Shown here: positions 10,217 through 20,300 of the stretch, piece by piece
Layout: every line of letters begins with the position of its first letter
Position numbering within the stretch: position 1 is the stretch's first letter
Assembly: GCF_949628215.1 (NCBI RefSeq)
Contig: NC_134276.1
Location: forward strand, 59,433,733-59,497,732
Length of the DNA: 64,000 nt
Reading direction: 5' to 3'
Origin: Phalacrocorax aristotelis
Lineage: Eukaryota > Chordata > Aves > Suliformes > Phalacrocoracidae
Position numbers and translations under genes: made by a program
The notes under the pieces: model-generated
What the model saw: the letters and a program-made list of their open reading frames with translations, nothing else
The model's database searches: none
What the model was told of the DNA's origin: nothing

Positions 10217-13149
10217 CGTCCAGAGAGCGAGTAAGAATATTTATGCCTTGGTTTGTTGAATTTAACTGGAGCTAAGAGTTTGCTGAAGAAAATTAAAAGT
10301 CTGTATTCAAAGACTCCCACCTCTCCAACACGTCTGTATTCAGAGTACATATGCAGTTGCGAAGGCACCCAAATTTGAAAACACTCAGAACCACAACTCT
10401 CATGTTGTAGGGGAACTGCATCTGTGTGAGGATAAATAAATGCACTGTATTCGTTTGAACTAACAGAGTTTCTTTGATACATAAGTGCCATTAGTTTCTT
10501 GTGTGTGTTCTTCCATGAGAAAAACCTAAATGAGATGAGCTTTAACTGGGTAGCTATAATAACAAGTATTTTATATAAATGAGTAGAAATACTACTTTAT
10601 TAGGAGAACATGCAAACGCTCTGTGTGTTTATATATATGCACGCATATACCTGTTTTTTTATATATGTATACGTGCTTACTTAAAACATACTGGGTTTTC
10701 TTTAATTTTTAGTGGGATTACATTCCTCCTGTTCCCATACATAAAGGGATGCTTTGACTATAGAAAGCACACTCTTAATTGAAAATCGAAGAGGGTACGT
10801 GCTACCAATAGTTTTCAGTCCAAATATAAGGCAAGAAACAGATGATGGGAGCAGAGGAACGGTATGACCTGATGAATGGGTGCAACTGGTGAGAATCTCA
10901 GCAAAGTGGTGGTTCAACTGGCGCCATTTGATTTTTTTCCAAAGGAGACGAGAAGTTAGCTGGGCTTGCTTACGCTTGTTGGGGGCTGCTTCCGAACCTG
11001 AACAGGAGCAGTGGAGAAAGCAGGGATATACATACCTTAAATTCCAGGATTGTGGCTGAACAGAAAGCAGGACTGGGCCTTTTGACCAGGGATAAGTAGG
11101 GACCATAAATGCCATTTACGATTAGCAAAGGAGAGGACTTGAGGGAGACGAGGGAGGTGGAACTGAGCAAAAACAGAGTTTAAGAAAGGAGCAAAGTAGA
11201 AGATGGACTGCAGAGGACAGAAAGAAAATTTCTGCTGAGAGAAGGGGACGGAATGTCACATTGCGCTTCATTCAGTTTTGAAAGAAGTCACAGAGATTCT
11301 GCGTGGAAAATGCAAATACACAACATGGCCAATCTTGTACTGAAAATCGACTGGGTTTTCAGGGGGATCTGACTGGGGGATCCTTCCATTTTATATGAGA
11401 TGGTACTTGCAAGCAAGAGAGAAGAGAGCATAATCCCAGCAACTCGGCAGCAAAGCAAACCCTGGAGTTGCCACAGTATGTGAGGAAGCAGATGCTTCTG
11501 GCTTTCAAAGCACCGTTAGTCCTGCCAGCCTGACTCTTCTCCAGGCACCCCAGCCCCGCTGCGGAGAGACCCGCTCCAGAAGGGACCCAGCTCCCTGCAG
11601 GTCCCACCACTCTTCCCACACAAGGTTATTTATAAACTGCCGTGCACATGGCCTTCCTGGGGAAGCAAGTGTGCTGCGTAAAGGAGGTGGATCGAGAGTT
11701 TGTGCTTGTCCCTCGCTGCTTTTGAGCGTTTGCTTTGCCTGCAGGGGGGAGTGGCATGCATGTGTGCACCTCTGAGAAGGCAGCTGTCACCCGCATCACC
11801 TGACCCAAACGATCACACTGGGGCTTGTTACGCGGCGATGAGAAGCTTTTATTTTAAGTAGATATGTGCATTTTTACATGATAATATTTTCCCAGTTTAC
11901 AAAGGTGGATGTCGTGACCCGCAATTGCTTCAATTCAGCACAATTTAAAGCACAGGCTGAAGAGGTGTGTTGTGTGGCCCAGGTAGTTTGCTAACAGGTA
12001 ACGTATCACTGTAACCAGGAGCTGTTGTCCCCCAGCATTCTCCTGGAAAGTTATTTTTTTAGCCGAAAGCATTAAGTTTGGAACCGCTGTTAAGGGGAAA
12101 AGGCAGTGCCATCTGAGCTCCGTGTGCTTATTTGCCATTAAGAGACGACTTGCCAGGCAGGCAGGTCGTCTGCAGAGGTCCCATCTGCTTTCTGCACTCA
12201 CACGCGACTGCATGAGCTGATCGCCCTTTTGTGGAAGTTCAGGAGAAACCTGAAATGCACTGCAGTAGAGGGGCTTGGCTCACAAGGGGCTTTGGGCTAC
12301 CGGGGTGGCGGCATGAGTTTGCTAAGGAAATCTTGGTTTGCACCACGTACGTGTATAATTTGTACGACTATACACGGGCATGGTAGTAGTGTGCGACTGC
12401 AAAAAGTTTACTCACTTCCCTTAGATAAAAATTCAGTTTTTTCCCTTCTTAGGAGGCAGCACGGCAGTAGGCTGCAGAGTAGGGTGAAGCAAGAAACACC
12501 TGCGTGTGGTGCAGTAGTAACTCCCCCCTGGGAAAACCATCAGGGACGCCGGCGTGCTGGTGGGCGCTCGCCGCACCCCTCACAACCATCCCTATCAAAC
12601 GCACGACGTTCCTACGTGGCAGCAGGCGCGTGGGGGAGCACCAGCTGCACCTTTTTTTTTTTTAAACTTCGTGGGAGTATTTTTTAACCTGAAGTAAAGG
12701 TTTCGACTCCCTCTTCCGGCGGGAGCCGGTGCTGCCCCTCTCCTCTCGGCAGAGCAGCCCTGCGTGGGCTGCGCGGAGCCACCCGCCCCACGGGGGTCCT
12801 GGGTGGGCGCTGCACCCCGCAGGGGGCGCCCATGGGTCCCCCCCACCCATGGCAGCAGCCGGGGAGGGGGCTCCGGTGGCGTTTCACATGGCGGGGGTGC
12901 CAGTGCTGGTGCAAGAGCATGAAAGGTGGGAATACCTTTATTACTAAAATACTTCGGAGAAAAATAGAGCCCAATAAAGAACAAACGAGGCTCTATTCAT
13001 GCTCTGCCTTTTCCCGAGAAGGCTGTGTCACAGATTTGCCTTTGCCTCTGGCATAGGCCTTCAGCCTGGCAAAACATCTCCAGGCTTTGAGAAGGAGGGT
13101 TGGCCACTGCTGCAGACCTGCGCTCCGGCGTTCGTGTGGAGGCTCGCTG

Positions 13150-13515
13150 AGACCAATAGCTCCAAACCACTGTTCTCCTGGCAGCCCCTGCCACAGTCGT
13201 ACAGGAATTTGTGTTACAAAGATGACAGAGCCAAGCCCTTCTTAGCGCAAGCAGGTGACATCGGGGGCGACAGCCACCAGCTGTGGATGGCGATGTTCAG
13301 ACTGGAGAGTGGGGAAAATGTTTTCATCCGGCGGGTGCTGCAGCATGGGAACCGTCACCTCGGCGGGAAGAGCCTCCTTGCCTGGCGTTTCCAAGTGTCG
13401 GCTAGATGAAGCCACGGCCAGCCTGGCATCATGCCAGCCGTGGTCCTGCTTTGAGTAGGCTGTTGGGCGAGGCGATGCAGAGAGGTCCCTTCCAGCCAAC
13501 ACTTCTTTGATAAGT
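13150..13515 (+). mobile_element. CR1 LINE 3' fragment, diverged
   Basis: This is an old, 5'-truncated CR1 copy. It shares the word ACAAAGATGACAGAGCCAA with the copies at 37.4 kb and 43.2 kb. It also shows the standard CR1 order: an AGACTGGAGAG-like segment, then TTGAGTAGGCTGTTGGGCGA and AGAGGTCCCTTCCAGCC just before the end. The terminal octamer repeat is decayed. The left boundary is uncertain by tens of bases. Confidence 0.7.
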
Positions 13516-15202
13516 TAACAGTGCGCCAGAACTGTGCAGCAACTACCAGCCTTGCCAGGATCCTTTAGGGTGTTCAGACCATTGATATCCTTATATTATT
13601 CCATACCAGCCCTTCCCTGTCCATTGTAACATGCTTTTTAGGACAGAGGCTCTCTTCAGGCCAGCGCTGAGGTTAGACCTGCTTTGTGTAGGGCTCAGAC
13701 AACCTCCTGAAAGGACCTCCTGGAGTCCTTTTCCCACCTGAATTATTTTAGGCATCCCTCTTAGCCAGCCTTCAGCATGTCACAGTTACCCATACCATAA
13801 GTAAAGCCATCATCATCCAAAAGCTCATTTGTGCACATTTAAACAATAAAGGGCTGTATTTGAGACTATTATCAACTTTGTAGCCATAAAGAAAAGGTTA
13901 TTACCTTAAAGAATGATTTGTAATAATCAAAAGTGTCCGTTCATGAAACTTCTTCAGTTTTACTTCTCAGCAAAATAAAGCTGCATTTTCTACTCTTCAT
14001 GTCTCTGTGCGTGTCTCTGTCCCTTCCAGCCTCAAACATGAGACCAGCCATCACAGGAACTGTGAAATCCCATGTGTGTCTTCTTTACCTGTAGTCCAGC
14101 AACTTCAGAAAAGAGCCAAGGAGGTCCTTGCTCCTGCCGACCTCATCGTCACGTGGACTCAAATGCTGACAGGAACCTGATATCTCAAGGCTCCTCCTCT
14201 CGCTCTGGCAATCCTCACGTATAACCTGCCCTTAGCAAAGCTTTCGGACTCATCAGGGCGCTGGGTTCAAGCAAAGGTCACTCAAGGTCACCCTCAGTCT
14301 TCCTCCCCTTGTCCCCTTTCCTCCACTCCCTTCAAGCAAAGGAGTGGAAAGGTTTCCCCGGTGAGTTCCCTCAGGGTGGGTTTGCAGCCTTAGCTGAGCT
14401 GCGAGCCAGGCCAGCCCCTGCGTTCCCTTCCTGGCGACTGCTCCAGCGACTGCAGAGCTGACAGCTTTGAGGAAGGGCACCTGGGGAAGGAGCAGACACA
14501 GGCAGCGGCACTCCAGGAGCTCTGCAAATTCACATCCTCGCCCCTCTCCCTTGAGGAAGGTCTTTACTGGCAGCTCCCACGCACCCCGCGCTTACTGCTC
14601 ACCCCATACGGTGCCCGGGTGCAGGAGTGGGACTCTGGGCAGGGGGAGAGCAGAGCTGCCACTTGTCGGTGCAGGAAAGGAGCTGTAAGTTACTTTCTTC
14701 CTGGAAGTAACATTCTAGCCTGTTCCTGAAATATTCTGAGTCTGTGCGCTCCATGCTAGCCATCCCAAGTCCCACAGGGGCAGTGCAGGGGACGGGGACA
14801 GAGAGGCAGGGACAGCTATGGTGGTTACCGGCAGCCACTGGCCCCACAGGGAATGCAGGACAGGCGTGGGAGGGCAGTGTGGTGCAGTGCTGGGAAACCC
14901 CCAGCTGCATTTGCCAGCCAGAGCAGTTGCACAAGCTGCCTTCTCTAGGCTTGGGGTGAAAACGGGCTTGTCCGTGCTCCAGGACAGCAGGTCCAGCAGT
15001 GTAAAGCACAGAGCCAGGCATGCGGAGCTGGGCAGGGCTCTGTCCTGGCTGGGTTGGCTTTGCAATAGCCCCTGGCTCCAGGCAGGAGACTGGTGAAGCC
15101 TAATGGAGGTGCTGGTCCTGCTCTGCAGCCCGGCTCCGGCTCCTGCCCGTTGGGGATGGTCCTTAAGCTGCAGGCCAGAGCAAAAGGGAGGGGGCTGCAC
15201 TG
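13516..15202. other. 3' flank of the GPR183-like receptor
   Basis: The part nearest the receptor (about 14250-15202) is GC-rich and probably includes its 3'UTR on the - strand. Several overlapping frames of 70-160 codons on both strands here reflect GC content and few stops. No - strand AATAAA was found in this stretch. Two + strand AATAAA words near 13847 and 13975 have no gene that needs them. Confidence 0.5.
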
Positions 15203-16261
15203 CTAGACAGAGACAGAGCCAGGCGGCTGGCTGTTGCTGTTGCTCTCGGAGTGGGTCTTGGCAGTAGAGGAGGTGGCCATCGAGCCACTGTTCCTGAAAA
15301 TGCGGAGCAGCCTCCGCTTGTAGCCCCGGAAGGCGAAGAAGTAGATAATGGGGTCAATGCAGCAGTTGAGATTCATGAATGCCACGGTGACTTGCAGGGA
15401 CATCTTGAAGGCTTGCTGCTCACGGCATGACGGCTGGTAGAGAATTTTCCTGACCATGAACTGGACGATGTTGAGGTGGTAGGGGCTGAAGCAGAGCAGG
15501 ACGGCCAGCAGCACCACCAGGATGACGGTGAAGGCCCGGCGGTGGTGTCCGTTCTTCACTGTCAACGGGTTCTCTTTGGCTGTCTGGCAGAGCTTGAGGT
15601 TGATCCTCACATAACACACAAAGATGATGCCCACAGGCAGGAAGAAGCCAAGTACGCAGGCACCCAGGAGCAGGTAGGGCAACTTGGGAATCTCTTCGAA
15701 GTTGAAGTACTCCATGCACGTCAGCTTGTCCCCCATCCTCCGCGTCATGGGCCGCAGAAGCAGTGGCGCCGTCTGCAGGAACACCAAGGACCAGATGAGG
15801 ACACAGACGCCCCTGGCACGGCTCATCTTCCGGATCCTGCCGGGGTGCCTGGTGCGCACCACAGCGATGTAGCGGTCCACACTTACGCAGGTCATGAAGT
15901 AGATGCCCACATAGGTGTTCATGTAGAAAATGAAGGCTGTGACCCGACAGAACCAGTCGCCGAAGGGCCAGTCAAATTCCAGGATGTAGTAGGCGATCCT
16001 GCCTGGCAGTGCCAGGGTGAAAAGGGCATCGGAGAGGGCCAGGTTAACCAGGTAGAGGTCGGTGGAGTTGAGTTTCTTCTTCCTGCGCTGGAAGGTGATA
16101 CAAAGGGCCAGGATGTTCCCGCAGGCGCCGAACACCAGCAGGGTGGTGTAAAACAGGGAGAAGGTGACTTTGGCGGAGAAGTGGTGGTTGTGCACGTTGC
16201 AGCTGCTCTGGTTGCTGGAGGTGAGGTTGGCGGGCGGGAACACGGCTTCTGCAACAGCCAT
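15203..16261 (-). CDS. GPR183-like: GPR183/EBI2-like class A GPCR, intact single-exon gene
   Basis: An uninterrupted 352-residue rhodopsin-family receptor. The start is the ATG at 16261 (G at -3 and +4): the frame stays open further 5', but this is its first ATG. It resembles GPR183 (human 361 residues), a Gi-coupled receptor that guides lymphocytes along 7alpha,25-dihydroxycholesterol gradients. Visible features: N-glycosylation sequons at N12 and N17, GN49 in TM1, NLALSD78 in TM2, C105-C182 as the TM3-ECL2 disulfide, DRY at 129-131, CFSPY at 257-261 in TM6, DPIIY at 303-307 in TM7, and a Ser-rich tail (325-352). Residues matching the human ligand contacts are present: R88, Y113, N115, Y117, E184 and Y261. 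TM2-TM3 is close to human GPR183, while TM1 and both termini differ clearly. I therefore infer a paralog, not the one-to-one ortholog. GC-rich codon usage suits its location. Confidence 0.9.
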   Translation of the reverse strand: MAVAEAVFPPANLTSSNQSSCNVHNHHFSAKVTFSLFYTTLLVFGACGNILALCITFQRRKKKLNSTDLYLVNLALSDALFTLALPGRIAYYILEFDWPFGDWFCRVTAFIFYMNTYVGIYFMTCVSVDRYIAVVRTRHPGRIRKMSRARGVCVLIWSLVFLQTAPLLLRPMTRRMGDKLTCMEYFNFEEIPKLPYLLLGACVLGFFLPVGIIFVCYVRINLKLCQTAKENPLTVKNGHHRRAFTVILVVLLAVLLCFSPYHLNIVQFMVRKILYQPSCREQQAFKMSLQVTVAFMNLNCCIDPIIYFFAFRGYKRRLLRIFRNSGSMATSSTAKTHSESNSNSQPPGSVSV

Positions 16262-16955
16262 TTCCGTGGTGCCTCGCGAGCTCTTGCCCTCTCCCTTGGA
16301 ATAAGAACAGACATGAAACTTGCAGCTTATCGATAACAGGAACGGCACCCATAGGGCCAGCACTTGTCACGAAGTGAAAGGCCTGTCCCCTGCTCCCTGC
16401 CCACCCCCCTGGCAGCACACAGCTCGAGTCATTTGGAAAAACGCATCTCTTGTGATTTCGGTGCGAGCGTCTCAACAAAGGCTGTGACTCATTGTCTTCT
16501 TGTCACCAGCTCCTCTTACTTTTGTGTTTTTGCAGTCCAATCAGCACCAGAAAGGACGGGGGGACTGGGAGGGGGAAATCGCCTGTCACAAAAACAAGGT
16601 CCCAAACTCATCTGGTGGCAGCGATGTCACCTATTCATCACCGCAGGGGGAATGGGGAGCTTCATTGAGAGAAAAAAAAAACAAACCAGAAGGCGGTGGG
16701 ACCGGCAGGCAGAGGTGTCAAAGAGGACCTTTGCAACCCTCGGGCTGGGACCAGCGTGGAAACAAAACTGAAGAAATTCAAAGCGAGGAATAATCCCAGC
16801 CTTCCCCAAAAACCCCGCGCCCCTTGGAAGCGTGGAGCAGGGAACACCCCGGCCGCAAACCCCCGCGCCCCGCACGCCCTGCTTCCCGCCGGGCCGGGGC
16901 CAGCGGGGCCCCTCCGCCCCCGGGGGCTGCAGCACCCCCGGGGCTGCGCGGCCCC

Positions 16956-17021
16956 TCCGTCCCCTCCCGTCCCGTCCCTTCCCGCCCCGTCCTGTCCCGT
17001 CCCGTCCCGCCGGTCCCGCCG
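16956..17021 (+). repeat. CCCGT-type pentanucleotide repeat in CpG island
   Basis: This is an imperfect array of CCCGT/CCCTT/CCCGC units inside the island. The complementary - strand is a G-rich run with G-quadruplex potential, which would be the non-template strand for a leftward transcript starting to its right. Confidence 0.8.
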
Positions 17022-17251
17022 GTGCAGCCGGGGCGGCCGCTCCTCCCCCGGCCCCGCCGCTCACCGCACGCTGCCGCCCTCGGGGTCCCCTCCCGCCGCC
17101 AGGCTCCGCTCCCCGGGACGGGACGGGGCGTCCCGGGCACGGCGCTGCCTCCCGCCTCCGACGGCGCGGCCCTCCGCGGGGCTGAGACGCTCACACGGGC
17201 ACCGACACGCACGAAAGGGAAATCAGGAGCTCTAACCTGGGACCGGCGGTG

Positions 17252-17305
17252 CCGCCTCCTCCTCCGCCGCCGCCGCCTCCTCCTCCTCCTCCTCCTCTTC
17301 CTCCC
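17252..17305 (+). repeat. (CCT/CCG)n trinucleotide repeat
   Basis: This is a pure pyrimidine/GC tract of CCT and CCG triplets at the right edge of the CpG island (polypurine on the - strand). It is likely length-polymorphic. Confidence 0.9.
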
Positions 17306-17340
17306 GCCCGATGCTGGGGGGCGGCAGGCGCGGAGCCTCC

Positions 17341-20300
17341 CTGCCTGGCTCTCGAAGTCCCCGGCCGTGTGAGTGGCTCTCGGGATTTGCTCAGATTATA
17401 AAAGCACCGTGAGGTCTGGGGTTTTTTTGTGTGAGTGTGGTTTTTGGGTTTTTTTTTTTTTTTTTTCCTTTTCTCTTTCTCTCTTAGGGTTAGTAAAAAT
17501 ACATGTTCGTTCTGGGTGGTTTTCTTTTCGGTGTGTGAGAGGCATTCTGCTACAGTGGGGTTTATTCTCAGTAGTGGCTGCGCTGGAGAAGATAAATGAC
17601 TGTACCTGCGCAGCAATCGCTCCTGACATCTGAGCTGACTTTGGGTTTTACTCTGAGTATTTCTATAAGGATGCAAAATGCAACTGAACAATGAAAACAG
17701 CTTCAGCTCTGGTTCACGTGCAGTCCAGAGGGGTCACCCTGGGCACATAAGTATGGCCACGGCAGCATGATCGGACCGTGGCACCTTTCCCGATAAAGTC
17801 TGGATTAATATCCCGTGGAGCTTATCACGCCTGTGGCCAGCGCACTCCATGCTGTGCGTGACTCCCCAGGCTGGGGTGAAGCCCAGGTTTGCCTTTGGTA
17901 CACCAGGCACAGCTCCTCAAGGCAGAGGCTAACATGAGTGGAATTAGACAATTCACCCTTAGAGGAAAAATATTTTCATTATTAGGATGATTTATTGTGT
18001 GGTGAATGTATGGCAAAGCCCCTTGTCTCGGCTGGAGCTCTCGGGACAGGCTCCATCCCTGCAGGGTGCTGGGCAGTGGAGGGCTCTGATTTACCCCATG
18101 GCCCCATGTGTGGGTGGCCGGCAGGGCCATGGCATGGCTGGGGAGCACAGCAGCCCTGACCATGGCACAGTGCTGCTGGAGACAGGGCAAAGGGTGTGAG
18201 CAACGAGCCTGCCTTGCAGCAGGGAGAGAGTACTTTCCTCCCCAGCACTTCCCAAAATGTTTGCAGAAGCACAGCCTGCGCTGTGGCTGGCGGGATGGCC
18301 TTCCCCACAGTGGCCATTTACTGGAGGCCACGGGGGCTTTCAAATCCCAAGAGGATTTTATGCTCTTTTTAGTGGTTTTAGGGGGTTTTTTGTTGGTGGT
18401 GGTGATGATCACACTTGTTTTCTTCTTTTTCCCCTCCCAAAAACTCCTAATAAACCAGGAAATTCCCATCACGGGACATTCAGGGTGCTACTGAAAAATA
18501 CTGAGGCTAAGAAATGTCAAGGTTAAGACTACTCTTAAGTTTCTCTCTGAGCTAGTAAAGCTCAACCAATTCTTTAATTGCATAATATTTATAATATTGT
18601 ACAACATCGTGGCATTAAACTCAGTACTAATCTGTGTATTCATGTATGGTGAGTCATTTGTATAGAAATTACACAGTGAATAATATTGCCATGAATTACC
18701 ACAAGTTGAAGGTACCTATCCAGTAATAGTGAAAATTTGCTAACAACCACCTGTTAATGAAGATACTTCTGTCACTTGGGGGTTTATATTGCACGAAGGG
18801 AAAGGTCTGCTAATGAGAGAGTAAGTGCTGAGTAAATGATTAAAAAATATTCCCTAGTAAGATGGGGATTTTCTACATGGACATGTGTCAAGAGTTAAGC
18901 TAATCAAACGTGGGTGGGGCTCAAATATTCTTGAGCTGGTTCATCATGACTGCAAAAATACCCAGCGGATATAACATCACAGAAGTGCTATCCCTACAGA
19001 AATCCTGAGCCCTCACCGATTAGTGGATCCAGGACCATCCTTTCGCCTGCCTAATGCACTGCATGAAATACAGCTGTGGCTGAAATAAATACTGGTCATC
19101 CTGAAGTCAGGGGTCACTGTAGCACTGGTGGTGGAAAAGCCAACACTTTGCCCATGAAAGGCTCCTGTCCATCCTCGTTACACTCTCTCACATGAGAATT
19201 TGACCTCCACAGATTAACACCGTCAAGGAAATAAATGTGGGATGAAGCTGGGCAAAATGCCATTGCCTTCCCACCGGGTGCCCACGTCACCTCGGGCTGG
19301 TCGACATCACTGGCAGACAGGGCGTTTTGTGATGCAAATTCACACACGGGACTTTTTCCGTGCTGTCAAACGCCCCTCATACAATGCCTCCCATCCCTTG
19401 GGCTCTGCGCTCACACAAGCACTAAAAGGGAGCCGCAGATCTCAGAAGGGGAATTAACGTGCGGATAACCCAGCAGCCCCGGTCCTGCCGCTAACACGAA
19501 CCCCGGTGCCGGGGGGCTTCTTGTGGGAGCCCATGGGGGTGGGAAGGCATCGCTCTGCCAGAGGGGGGCCTGGATAAAGGGGAGTATGGGGGGGGCTTAG
19601 CCCCTGAGCGGAAGGTGAGGTCCTTCCCGGGGGCCAGGCACAAAGCAGGTCCTGGGGAGCCAGAGGAGGGAGATGCCCCAAGTAGCATCACCAGCCTCAA
19701 AAACAGGCAAAGAAGCCCAAGAGTCCAGGTGACAGCTGTGTCCAGTGACTTAGGAATAAGGAGGAGGGAAAACAACGTGCTCTACCTGATTTTATTTTTC
19801 TTTTTGCAATGCAGAAGAAAGGAAGTGGGTTCTTCTGTGCAAAACACGCTCCTGCCCTGCGTGCAGCAGGTGCTGCGCTACAGGAGTGCAACCCAGCTCC
19901 ACCCGTTTGCAGGGAGCCAGCAGCCCCACCAAGGCAAGTGATGCTGCACCATGATGCACCGCAGGCAACGGTCCCTTTTGGATGGGGCGCAGGGCTGGGA
20001 GGACCTCCTTCCCAGCTGGTGGGACCCCGCTACCTGTCTCTTCAACGCCAGATTAGCTGAAAAGGGACACCCCTGCCCCAGGATCGCAGAGAAGTCCTGT
20101 CCATCCCAGTTTGCAGCCATCTCATTTAAGAGATATTGCCCTTTACCGAACACGGCATTTGGATGAAACATGCTGTGGGATTTGCAGTGTAAGGTTCATC
20201 TTCAAAGCTGGGTCCAGGTTTTCTTCTCCTGTAACTGTATTTGCACAAAACAACTTTTCCTTGGGCCTGTCAGGGAGTGAGCAAAGGGTGCTGCAGCCTG

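Larger units (their letters stand above)
7431..13149. other. Intergenic region, UBAC2 to GPR183-like receptor
   Basis: This is mostly non-coding sequence. It holds a (CA)n/poly(A) tract (9292-9344), alternating purine/pyrimidine tracts (10150-10216 and 10620-10676) and a GC-rich stretch at about 12530-12900. A 270-codon open frame on the - strand (8320-9132) has no recognised homology and is discussed under findings. On the - strand, an AATAAA (12937-12942 on +) lies about 2.3 kb downstream of the receptor stop and could be its polyadenylation signal; I found no closer one. No CR1 was recognised before 13150. Confidence 0.6.
16262..17340 (-). promoter_or_regulatory. 5' region and CpG island of the GPR183-like receptor
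   Basis: Sequence upstream of the receptor rises to a dense CpG island at about 16790-17340. On the - strand a strong donor (GCG|GTGAGC, exon ending at 17065) lies in the island. A plausible acceptor (TTCTTATTCCAAG, exon resuming at 16294) sits 33 nt before the start codon. This would give a non-coding first exon, a 770-nt intron and a single coding exon, an arrangement common in this receptor family. No TATA box is evident. The island is inferred to drive the receptor because no other gene starts here; direction could be bidirectional. Confidence 0.5.

Noticed and set aside
14599-15200. Overlapping 140- and 161-codon - strand frames just downstream of the receptor
   Set aside because: They fall in the receptor 3' flank or UTR, overlap each other in different frames and have no recognisable protein features.
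15476-16336. 286-codon open frame on the + strand opposite the GPCR
   Set aside because: It is exactly antisense to the receptor, opens with GTG, and reflects the GC-rich third positions of the receptor codons. Its composition shows no domain.
16262-16363. N-terminal extension of the receptor by 34 residues with a hydrophobic start
   Set aside because: Its first codon is GTG, and a plausible splice acceptor lies within it at 16294. The first ATG in frame is at 16261 and gives the length usual for the family.
17825-18472. 214-codon - strand frame upstream of the receptor
   Set aside because: It has an N-terminal Lys/Thr low-complexity stretch read from T- and A-rich DNA, then a GC-rich uncharacteristic sequence. 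No homology was recognised, and no splice model joins it to the receptor.
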